A stretch of DNA of 64,000 nt. It comes from Welwitschia mirabilis. Taxonomy: Eukaryota; Gnetophyta; Gnetopsida; Welwitschiales. Numbering within the stretch: position 1 is the first letter of the stretch; every line of letters starts with the position of its first letter. This document shows positions 51,001-57,929 of this stretch, piece by piece. The stretch lies in the NCBI GenBank assembly GCA_051453625.1, contig JBOZIK010000001.1, forward strand, positions 62,004,944 to 62,068,943, written 5' to 3'. The notes under the pieces were generated by a model. That model did no database searches, was not told the origin of the DNA, and saw only the letters and a program-made list of their open reading frames with translations. Position numbers and translations under genes: made by a program.

Positions 51001-54000
51001 CAACTAGAAATAGTGTATCTTCATGAAAAGAGGCTAAGATTCTTCAAAAATAATGAAAGACAACAAAATAAACAAAGAAATTTGTAACATTTTGCAAAAA
51101 ACCTAATGACCTCACTCTTTGAAGCAATGAGTAAAATGTCAGCAAATTAAAGTGTCGGCAGACTCAAAAAGTTGTGTCAGGGAGACATGTCGCCATTGTG
51201 TTAGAAACATGTCGGAGCGAAATGTCAGGGATTGTTCTTCTTAAAAAAATGCAAAGCTTATTAATTTTATAAGATGTGCAATCAATCAATGCTCTACTGG
51301 CAGAAATGGGTTTTTCATGGGAAAATCATGATTTTCCCTTCAATTTTTCTTCTTGTTCACTGGTTTGTTGCGTAGAAAGTATTTTTTTTGCCAGAAAACA
51401 GTTTTGATAGTACCTGTGTGAGACATTTTGAAAAAGTCGGCAATATGTTGGCAAAAGGTTGGAAATGTTGCCACTTTTTCAAAATATTAGCCGACTTCAA
51501 GACATATTCAAATTGAAACAAGGGTGACATGTCGCCCTTTTTTGGTGACATGTTGCGACATTTTATTCTATGCTTTAAAGTTTCAAATAGAAGAAAGATA
51601 GCTTGAAATCATATTTCTACTTCAAAATAAACTAGTCTAATAAGTAGAAAACTGTGAAGAACAACATGAAAAAGAATAACACACAATAAATACACACTAA
51701 AATGACAAACTTTGACCTATAAAATTTTGCTATTTGGAGTTCACAGGCCTTTTACACTCCAAAAATCTTCTCTCCCAATCCAAAATGAGTGAAATTTATG
51801 TTAGAATAGAGGAAAAAAGGTGTCTTATACTCCAAAATGTTGCTGCACCCCATTAGATATTTTTAAGAAGGCATCTTTTAATTAATCTTCCCCCCTCTTT
51901 GACTTGTGCAAACTAGGCGAGACTTGGTGAGACTCACCCAGGCTTGCAAACTCGCGAGTTTCGCAGATTTGCAGGTTTTTCAAGTAGACTCGGACTCGAT
52001 GAGTTTTGAGGAAACTGACTCGAGAGTCTTCAGAGACTCGCCACTTGGAGAGTACTCATAGACTTCTTGTGAGTCTTGCAACACTGATTTCATATGTTTA
52101 GCTGGATTTGACAATGTGGGTCTTATGAATTTGTCACCCTTCATATTGTGTCGAAAGGTGAATGAGATTCCACATTTGGGGTTCATTCATCATAAAATTC
52201 ATTATTTGTTAAGCATTGATTTACATCCTTAAAAAATGATTCATTTTCTCCTTTTCTATTTTCTGTTTCCTTCCTTGCTTTAAATTCTTCCGAGTCTTTA
52301 TATGGAACTAACCACGACATCCTGTAAAATAAAAACAAACAAGTAGTCTTGGCATGGATACTTAGTCTTCGCTGATGGTTGTGTCAGTGACTCAGTGGGA
52401 AGTACTATGGCAGTTAGATGTTGTGTGACATTGGAGGTGACCTGATAACATTCTTGGATCTTAGCAAGCAGATTGGTATTATTTGCCTTGCCTATATGGA
52501 AAAAATAAATTTGTCTTCAAGTGGGAAATTTGTACAATGCTAGGACACAAACAACAGGAATTACCTAAGACAAACTATTATCATGGTGAAGCCTTTTATG
52601 TGAAGGAAACATTCACAGTCGAGCAGCTCAGAGCTGTCCCGTAAAAGCTAAACACAAGATATTTCAGTGTGCTTGTTGTCTATGTATTCTTGTATCGTAG
52701 TCATAATTGCTTCAGTTTTACAAGCAACAATCTTGTCATTGTTTTAAAACTGAAGAGGCTAGCATCAGGGTCAGCATTGGAAAAGCTATTGACACTACTT
52801 GATCCTAGGTTTTGGACATAGTTGTACAATGCAGATCGGATTTTGGAACTTTTTTTTTATTTGGAAATACTGGATCTGCTTTGGAGCGTTTTGCTGATTG
52901 TCATGGATTGCAAAAATGGAAAAACCTTAGAGCTGAATTAAAAACTTAATGAAATCAAACTTTCTTTAATTGAAATAAAAAAAAGAGCTTTTAAAATGTC
53001 TTTCTATATATTGTTGAGTTTACAGCTACTTGAGAATAGCAAATTGATCAAAATGTTCCATATATGTTCGGTTTAAACCTCAAAAAATGGCGAACCTCTC
53101 CGGATCTTTGCCTATCTCTCTGGATCTCTACAGCTCTCTTCAGATCTCTACAGATCGTCGCATATGGCTCTGGATCATTGCAGAGTGGATCACCCTGATG
53201 TGGAGCCTCCGGATCAAGATCCAGAGGGAATTGCGATCCAGAACCGATTCAGAGCTGTTTTTTGGGGATCAAGATCTAGATTGCCTTGGATCACAATTCG
53301 GATCTGCATTTCACAACTATGGTTTTTGGAAGAATCTGAGAGCAGTTTGTGCATGCATTTTGAACTGACATAAAGAGGAACCCAACATTCCCATAGGAAG
53401 CTTCATTTCTTTGTTAATCAATCTGATTCATACTTAACTAGTGTTCAGAGTGAAAGAACACATTGATTATTACATTTGTTTTCCCATAGATATAATATCT
53501 TTTTCACTTTCCTACTGTGGATTGCTCAAGTAGAAGCTCACATCTAGCATGCCTGCCTATAGGGCTTGCAAGCACATTCCCAGCTAAAAATTTGGTACTT
53601 ACACTCAAAGAAGGTGTATTAGGCATGCAAGATTAGGATGAGTTGTACTCTTGATGCCTTCCAAAATTACTTTTCAATGTTCACCTGAAGAGAGAGATGC
53701 CGGACATTTCTAGATGCTGAAGGTGTAGGCATGTTGTGTGATCAATTCAAGCTAGTCATGAGCTTGTTTGCCCATGCAGTAAATGAGCTTGCACTTACAT
53801 GCTTCATTGTAATTCCTTATCATTTATACTTTGGCTAGAGAAAACCATTGTTGTGAAGAAAGGTCCCTGTTTCATTTTTATGTCAGGATCCAACAAATCC
53901 AACCCTGATACGTGGCTTTGGGTTTTGGCTATGGCTGCTGGGGTGGGGTTCACCACTGACAGTGGCTATGGGAAACTAGTTCCTGGCTCCTGTAGCTGGC

Positions 54001-55148
54001 TGGCCACACGAGGGCTGCCCCCTAAGCCCTGGATTGCTGTGGGTTTCCATGGACCACAAACACGTACCCTATCTTAGAATATACCTCTAAGTCTATTCCA
54101 TGTTTGAAAGTATCTGGATCTTATTGATATTTAAAAAAAACAGAAGGCATATATTAGAAATTTCTAATGACTAATGATTGATTTAATTCCATGGAGAGAC
54201 CATGAGGACCGTGTCTCATGTAATTGTGATCGATGAGAGAAAAAGGAATGCCCTTCTATGTCACTTGAACATCAGAAATTTAGATTAGTGTTGTGACATC
54301 TCAAAGGATGTGCTAGTGAAATTATTAAACTCACAAGGCTACCATCTGTGCTTGTTAAGAGTGATAGTTTTGTTTTCTATTGATTGTAGGTGACAACAAA
54401 TTCATATTTCTATTGTACTTGTTAGGGATACTTTATTGTCACACTTTTCTTTTTTCATGTTTCCAGATTTATGTTTAATTACAAGATGTGGCAGATTCTC
54501 ATTGGTGTGAAATTTATGTCATTGCACAACAGACTGAAGCAGCTGCTAATCGGGCCTTGGCTCTGGATGGCTCTGATATGTAGGTATCTGTCATCTTCTG
54601 TCTCTCAAGTTATTAATGTTGCAAAACTCATGGAAGATAATGCTGTAAGATCTTACTTCTAAAACAGGGGCGGACGTTTCCTGAAAATACAGCAATGTCG
54701 GAATTTCAAGGGCACAGGGAATGGCAAAATTACCAAGTTTGAGCCATCTGTTCGTGGCAACTACAACCGAGCATACATAGGAAATCTAGATTGGAACATA
54801 ACTGAAGATGATCTGTATGAACTTTTCAAAGACTGTGAGGTATCAAGCATAAGATTTGGAACAGATAAGAATACAGGAGATTTTAAAGGTTATGGGCATG
54901 TGGACTTTGCAAATGAAGTGTCCTTGGCAATGGCGCTAAAACTAGACCAAACGATTGTTTGTGGGAGACCAATCAGAATTTCACATGCTATTCCAAAGGA
55001 GGCAACATCAAAAGACGGTGCTAAAACTGGGCCTGATTCAGGGAAAAAGAAAAGAAGACAGACGTGTTATAGATGTGGCCAACCAGGACACATATCATCT
55101 TCCTGTCCTGCTGGTGAATCTGGTGAACCTGATGACGCAGATTCATAA
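23415..55148 (+). CDS. PHIP1: PHIP1-like RNA-binding protein (Lys-rich region, two RRMs, CCHC zinc knuckle), four exons
   Basis: Exons 23415-24085, 24217-24388, 54533-54579 and 54668-55148 join in frame to 1371 nt (456 residues). Residues 1-223 are Lys/Glu-rich with basic clusters typical of nuclear localisation. RRM1 (about 233-305) has RNP2 VYVGGI and RNP1-like FRGIALI. RRM2 (about 331-405) has AYIGNL and FKGYGHVDF. A CX2CX4HX4C knuckle lies at 430-443. The start MVLANKKLKQ and the domain order match Arabidopsis phragmoplastin-interacting protein 1, known to bind phragmoplastin and mRNAs at the cell plate. All junctions are GT-AG: phase 2 at introns 1 and 3, phase 0 at intron 2. Intron 2 is 30,144 bp. 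Nucleolin-like proteins are the main alternative, but they lack this knuckle. The single knuckle is fewer than in Arabidopsis. Confidence 0.93.
24217..24388 (+). CDS. PHIP1: PHIP1-like gene, exon 2 (RRM1 N-terminal two thirds)
   Basis: The acceptor TTGTTGCAG precedes AAAGATAGCGAG. The exon encodes KVYVGGIPYYSNEDDIRSFF, then CGTITDIDC, then FRGIALISFK. The donor after AAG is GTCTGT, which is weaker than consensus. Intron 1 (24086-24216) is 131 bp. Confidence 0.92.
24771..24982. mobile_element. MITE-like inverted-repeat element in intron 2 (candidate)
   Basis: The left end has AGCCCGG, then GAATGAAGTTTA, then AAATGACC. The right end read on the opposite strand has CCCGGCTAG, then CTGAAGTTTACG, then AAATGACCAG. 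The imperfect inverted repeats are about 45 bp, around a roughly 110-bp loop region. TAACT lies next to both ends as a possible target duplication. There is no coding capacity. Confidence 0.5.
24983..28177. other. Intron 2, first unclassified part
   Basis: No gene seen. The 25150-25700 stretch is less AT-rich and may be an old TE piece, but its translation matched nothing I recognise. Short partial duplications occur at 27898-28004 (TTTACACAGAAAATAATACA twice, and CCATGTAGACATCC twice). Confidence 0.4.
28178..28481 (-). repeat. Copia-3 3' LTR
   Basis: Its plus-strand left edge TGAAGAACATAGTGTA aligns with ATAAGAACTTAGTGTA at about 34233. Its right edge, ATATTGTAACA, aligns with ATATTCTAACA at 34556. 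A pyrimidine-rich stretch (polypurine tract on the minus strand) follows it. Confidence 0.6.
28758..29297 (-). pseudogene. Copia-3 RT C-terminus and RNase H fragments
   Basis: Two open minus-strand pieces. The first (29297-29109) ends LNNTFELLGINLAHYYLGME, the RT segment after YVDD; the catalytic box reads HVDK. The second (28949-28758) has STDPITRKSYTGYMIFLG, the start of RNase H with its D-x-R-x-S-x-T/S-GY pattern. The connection between them is broken. Confidence 0.75.
31481..31782 (-). mobile_element. Solo LTR S1 (302 bp) inserted in Copia-3 integrase
   Basis: It begins TGTTACAAAT and ends ATATCAACA on the plus strand. Perfect 5-bp target duplications GTTTG flank it at 31476-31480 and 31783-31787. 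A minus-strand TATA-like CTATATAAACC suggests transcription in the minus direction. It shares AGAATTTACATGGTTCGG/AGATTTACGTGGT and AGAGCTCTATT with S2, so both belong to one family. Confidence 0.85.
32072..32435 (-). mobile_element. Solo LTR S2 (364 bp) inserted in Copia-3 integrase
   Basis: It begins TGTTATAAAAAC and ends CATCTAACA. Flanks GCAAC (32067-32071) and GTAAC (32436-32440) are a 5-bp target duplication with one C-to-T change. Only about 290 bp of Copia-3 integrase separates it from S1, and it has the same orientation. Confidence 0.8.
33871..33930. repeat. Perfect 30-bp tandem duplication in Copia-3 gag
   Basis: Two identical units beginning TTTTGTGCTCTAGAG (33871-33900, 33901-33930). 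Thirty bases keep the reading frame. Confidence 0.95.
34232..34556 (-). repeat. Copia-3 5' LTR
   Basis: The diverged partner of 28178-28481, next to a decayed tRNA-Met primer-binding site. Flanks CAAAT (before 28178) and TCAAT (after 34556) are only loosely similar, so a target duplication is not proven. Confidence 0.6.
34557..37120. other. Intron 2, unclassified stretch between Copia-3 and Copia-4
   Basis: No gene recognised. At 34850-34990 there is a GGTGACAT-rich patch related to the inside of the TIR element at 51420-51560 (shared GACATTTTGAAAAAGT). Minus-strand translations at 36200-36600 look once-coding but remain unassigned. Confidence 0.4.
37299..41738. repeat. Threefold tandem array spanning Copia-4 3' LTR/RNase H and Copia-5 5' LTR/gag start
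   Basis: Three head-to-tail units start at CTAGA in 37299, 38550 and 39781; the next CTAGA, in Copia-5 gag, is at 41739. Each unit runs from inside the Copia-4 LTR (ATCCCATGAAGATTTCAAA) through Copia-4 RNase H, the whole Copia-5 5' LTR and primer-binding site, to about 250 bp of gag (GATGAAGATTGGG). Unit lengths are 1251, 1231 and, outside the N gap, 1315 bp. The units differ by point changes and small indels. Confidence 0.85.
40892..41534. other. Assembly gap 3 (643 N), flanked by duplicated sequence
   Basis: The 56 bases before the gap (40836-40891) and the 56 bases after it (41535-41590) are identical except at one position. The gap sits in unit 3 of the tandem array. Confidence 0.97.
41905..42402 (+). 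pseudogene. Copia-5 gag remnant (open for 165 residues)
   Basis: The best preserved retroelement frame in the window. The helical gag core (LEEHNISFLKLLQCYAVLDS, then LSNHWEPIVITIS, then MSLDDVISTLL) is followed by a Lys/Arg-rich tail. The usual C-terminal CX2CX4HX4C knuckle is not seen before the stop. The N-terminal part of gag lies upstream in other frames, so this is not an intact gene. Confidence 0.75.
42650..43450 (+). pseudogene. Copia-5 pre-integrase and integrase remnants
   Basis: Frames at 42650-42841 and 42748-42996 carry FCRQCERGKSHKVDFKRDKH (the Cys pair after the HHCC region) and DVIGPLNPMSLAGSCHFVTS with IDEFAHKIWVCPIK (integrase catalytic core, first Asp). Further down, TPQQNGVAKRSDRALLENAR contains the segment before the catalytic Glu. 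Stops separate the pieces. Confidence 0.75.
44869..45400 (+). pseudogene. Copia-5 RNase H remnant
   Basis: VVKWILQYLKGNKSLVSQF is followed by GYLGVDCPIDMDTRWSTLGY and AFTFGGGIVGYLG, the RNase H start of Copia elements. The remaining motifs (CFVTVKVQPL for CDSQSA, then FATLTKIVHLGKHQ for ADILTK) lie in shifted frames up to about 45390. Confidence 0.75.
45485..45902 (+). repeat. Copia-5 3' LTR
   Basis: It starts TGTTAAGTATTGTGAA after the purine tract, and carries the LTR landmarks GGCCTTATATTTTTATGTTG, GGGTTGGCT, GGAGGAGGGTTTTGGCTGAAG and CTAATCCTTG. It is diverged from the three 5' copies. The right edge is approximate. Confidence 0.75.
47041..47423 (-). repeat. Copia-4 5' LTR
   Basis: Partner of 37121-37488. 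The minus strand carries a TATA-like stretch upstream of the shared CTTGTCAAGG/TTGGGCATGTT region. Next to it at 47025-47036 is a decayed tRNA-Met primer-binding site. Confidence 0.6.
47424..50560. other. Intron 2, unclassified stretch
   Basis: No gene, LTR pair or TIR pair recognised. AT-rich, with only short chance frames on both strands. Confidence 0.4.
50561..52085. mobile_element. Non-autonomous TIR transposon with ACTCG-rich ends (MULE-like)
   Basis: The ends are perfect inverted repeats AGTGTTGCAAG / CTTGCAACACT. A perfect 10-bp direct repeat GATTTCATAT flanks the element (50551-50560 and 52086-52095). Both subterminal regions (50571-50690 and 51900-52075) are packed with ACTCG/CGAGT motifs, about five on each side. 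There is no transposase frame in its 1525 bp. A 9-11 bp duplication fits Mutator-like elements better than hAT (8 bp). The middle contains a 45-bp perfect tandem duplication and a GACATGTCGCC-rich patch. Confidence 0.85.
50924..51013. repeat. Perfect 45-bp tandem duplication within the TIR element
   Basis: Units 50924-50968 and 50969-51013, beginning AATACTAAAATG. Confidence 0.95.
52086..54532. other. Intron 2, last part: unclassified, with two compositional islands
   Basis: No gene. Two patches stand out: a GATC-dense stretch at 53103-53305 and a G/C-rich, CTGG-rich stretch at about 53900-54070. Both resemble subterminal regions of DNA transposons, but no ends were identified. Confidence 0.45.
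53103..53305. repeat. GATC-dense stretch
   Basis: Thirteen GATC sites in about 203 bp, mostly as GGATC or AGATC, against less than one expected by chance. Frames through it (93 and 69 residues) owe their openness to this composition. Confidence 0.85.
54533..54579 (+). CDS. PHIP1: PHIP1-like gene, exon 3 (47-nt micro-exon, RRM1 helix 2)
   Basis: It reads TEAAANRALALDGSD plus two bases, which is RRM1 helix 2. The acceptor is TTGCACAACAG. Choosing donor GTAGGT at 54580 lets AT join G from exon 4 to give Met, restoring DMGGRFLKIQ, the usual end of an RRM. No competing donor keeps the frame: extending to TAG would put a stop here. Confidence 0.85.
54668..55148 (+). CDS. PHIP1: PHIP1-like gene, exon 4 (end of RRM1, RRM2, zinc knuckle, stop)
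   Basis: The acceptor is CTAAAACAG. The exon encodes GGRFLKIQQ, a linker, RRM2 (RAYIGNLDW to GRPIRISHA), a basic GKKKRRQ stretch and the knuckle CYRCGQPGHISSSC. It ends in an acidic tail, DDADS, and TAA at 55146-55148. Intron 3 (54580-54667) is 88 bp. Confidence 0.92.
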
Positions 55149-57615
55149 GGAAGCAGATTCATAGGTACATGTCTGGAATAGAGGGCTATTAATTGTATAA
55201 TTATTTGTTTATGGGAATATGAAAACTTTCGTTTTGAGTCTTAATTTGTTCCATCCTCAATCACCTGAACATATCTTGTGGTATTATGTTTCGCATAACC
55301 ACCCATAACAACTTCGCCAGTCTCGCCCATGTGAGCGAATGTGGTGCCAACAGTGCATTATGCTGCTTCCCACAATTTGATGGAACCTTTTTGTTTTGTC
55401 CTACTATGGCTTTTTCCTTTGCAATGGGAAAATAAGAAACATGTTCTGAATGTCCATGGAATATCATCATTTATATTTAAGGATGTTTCTTTCAGTTTGC
55501 AAAATCCAAGTGTGTTGCTTTTCCATTCTAAAGTTCTGTTTGCAAGGGAGTATTTGGTTTGCCTCATACCATTTAGAGAGATGCAGTGGAATCTTTGTGT
55601 TATCCCTCATTCTGCTTTTTATCCCTTTAAGATGAAGGCCATCACTGAAGATTTACTTCTAACAGATACACTGAAAGCATCATGTTTAGATAAATCTTAA
55701 ATATGATATGTAGAATTTTCTAGACTACTGTCTGATTCATAAAACGAAAGAGGTGAATCAAGTGCCATAAACCAAGAGTGTACCTTCGAGAAAGGAAACA
55801 AGATAAATGTTCAAGCATTTAATATCTTAGGTTCTATAAAATTGATACGAATGGTGAGCGGCTGGAATAAAACTTTCTGAAGAATTTTACCCAGCAAGGT
55901 TAACAGGTAACACAAGTACAACAATCTTTCTTTAAGGAATAGTAATTCTTTTGATGTGTGTTTCGGAATGACCATGGTAAGGATTTTAAGAATGAATATA
56001 ACAGAACTGAGTCGAGACCATGATTTGTGACTAATATGTAGTAGTGGTTTTGTAATATGTTATAATGTGAAGACAGAGCCCTCCTTTTATTCATTTGCTG
56101 ACTTTCAATCACCTTTATTTGTGGTAATGTGAAGCCAGAGTTCTTTTATTCCTTTGTTGAGTTAATCTTTTTGTACAAGTTGGGTTTGACTATAAAATCA
56201 CTTTGGGGTGGTTATTTTAATAAGGAAAAGTAGGGGGAATATGATAGTAAAAAGGTAATTAGGGCTGGTTTGCTTCCTCGGACTAATACCTTCTTTGTAT
56301 GTACCCCTCAAAACTAGTGGGGGAGGAGGCATCTGGCATGCTCGCTGACTCTTTTTTTTTAATTTGAAACCTTTTCAATTAATAAGAGCTCTGCCATGCT
56401 TTCCTAAAGATGTAGGCTACAAAAGGGCCAAACTTTGTAGAATATTTTGTGCAATTTTGCTTTGATTTTGCTAGTGTTTTGTTGCTAATCAATCTATGAC
56501 TTTTGATCTATGGGTTGGTTTGTCATATGTAACATGGAGCATATAAATATAAAAACAAGTTCATGAGTAATGACGCAAACATGGCGATTGATAACAAAGA
56601 AATCCTCTTTATAAAATAGTGTACAAAATAAGAAATTAAAAAGGAAAATTCAAAAAGTAGAAAAGGGATATGTTTATTTGTTCTAGCATAAGGAACTATG
56701 AATTGCTTGTTATGAGTGGTTTCAAATACATAGGTAGGAATTTGGGTTAACCCATATGACAGGATTTCAATCTAAAAAAGATAAGAAATAAGTAATAAAC
56801 AAGGTGTAAAGTAATGTCATAATGCCATAAATGAGGTGTGTGCATGTTGATGACCATCAACCAAAATTAAGTTTTGCAAGAACTTATTGTTAGAAAGCTT
56901 TATGGTTTTGGTTTGTTATAGAGTAAAGCAATTAGCATGTGTATTGAGCTCTAAACAACCACCTTGAACTCATGTCTACTATAGGAAATGCCAATTTGGC
57001 TATCAAGTTGATGAAGCCCAAAATCTTTTTTGTCATTAAAGTTTATTTCAATCAAGTTCTAAGTTAATTATCATGATTCAAGATACTAATTAGTTTATTA
57101 ATTCATGTTTGAAGTAAACAAAATAAATCACTTAAAACGTAATTTCAGTGCTTGTAAAAAAAGGAAAAGGAAAAGAAGAAATAAATCTTAATAAATTCAT
57201 GAAAAACTCTTAAAAAACATAAAAAATTGGATTTCTATTTGAAGGTAAATAAGATTGAAAAAGCATCTTTAAAATCAGCAATATGTTATTAGTCTGTCTA
57301 AGACGATAAGTCAACTTTTAGAAGTGTGTAATATTTCCATTTGTAATGTTGCTGTAAGAAAGTTAGATTGTGCGTGAAAATAATTATGGAGAAAGTAAAT
57401 TTTAAACAATGTGCTATTATACACCTCAACTTCTATGAAATTAATAAAAAAGGTCAAAATAGATTATCAATTATGACAAATTGTGTACAACTCACCTATA
57501 TAACATAAAATCAGATGCGTTAGATTTTGTCATTGGGTAGCTCAATTTTCATTTCAACTCTTCACAAGTTCATTAGTGGTAAGAGAGTTGTCACACAAGC
57601 TAGTCATGTACAAGA
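55149..57615. other. 3' UTR and downstream flank of the PHIP1-like gene, then intergenic DNA
   Basis: The 3' UTR presumably occupies the first few hundred bases; no clear polyadenylation signal can be chosen. A 16-bp direct repeat containing GCAGATTCATA straddles the stop codon (55137-55165). The rest shows only chance frames. Confidence 0.45.
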
Positions 57616-57929
57616 TGTTGAGTATGTGCTCCACATGCCCACCCCGACAAGTGGGTAAATATAAAAGGGCTCTAGTTTCCACCTAAGTCATGGTTTTTTG
57701 TGTGATGGTAGTAAGCCCAACAATTGGTATAAGAGCCTGGTTGTTGGTTGGTTTCAGGTTCGAGTCTCCTCGATGGCTTCTCGGTTCATATGAGCACTTG
57801 GCGTGTGGATCGAGGGAGAGATTGTTGGGTATGCACTCCACATGCCTAGCCCAACAAGTGGGTAACTATAAAAGGGCTCTAGTTTCCACCTAAGTCATAG
57901 TTTTTGGTGTGATGGTAATGGGCCCAACA
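57616..57929 (+). mobile_element. Complete TRIM (terminal-repeat retrotransposon in miniature), 314 bp
   Basis: Two 107-bp LTRs (57616-57722 and 57823-57929), each TGTTG...CCCAACA, enclose 100 bp. Just after the left LTR is a primer-binding site TGGTATAAGAGCC (tRNA-Met type, 57725-57737). Just before the right LTR is the purine tract GAGGGAGAGA. Perfect 5-bp target duplications CAAGA lie at 57611-57615 and 57930-57934. The LTRs differ at about 12 of 107 positions. There is no coding capacity, so it must have been moved by another element's proteins. Confidence 0.95.

Larger units (their letters stand above)
24389..54532 (+). other. Intron 2 of the PHIP1-like gene (30,144 bp, including a 643-N gap)
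   Basis: It is bounded by GT at 24389 and AG at 54531-54532 and splits RRM1 between beta-3 and helix 2. It contains Copia-3, Copia-4/Copia-5 with a tandem array, an ACTCG TIR element, a GATC-dense patch and a MITE candidate, each listed separately. Long TE-filled introns with normal splice sites are typical of conifers and other gymnosperms. Confidence 0.88.

Noticed and set aside
53087-53368. 93-residue frame in intron 2
   Set aside because: Openness follows from the GATC-rich repeats; it does not resemble a known protein, and it lies inside the PHIP1-like intron.
54471-54662. 63-residue frame overlapping exon 3
   Set aside because: It runs through the splice sites of exons 3 and 4 in a different frame. 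The spliced model restores a proper RRM.
57690-57893. 67-residue frame MVFCVMVV...
   Set aside because: It lies across the two LTRs and interior of the TRIM, which is non-coding.
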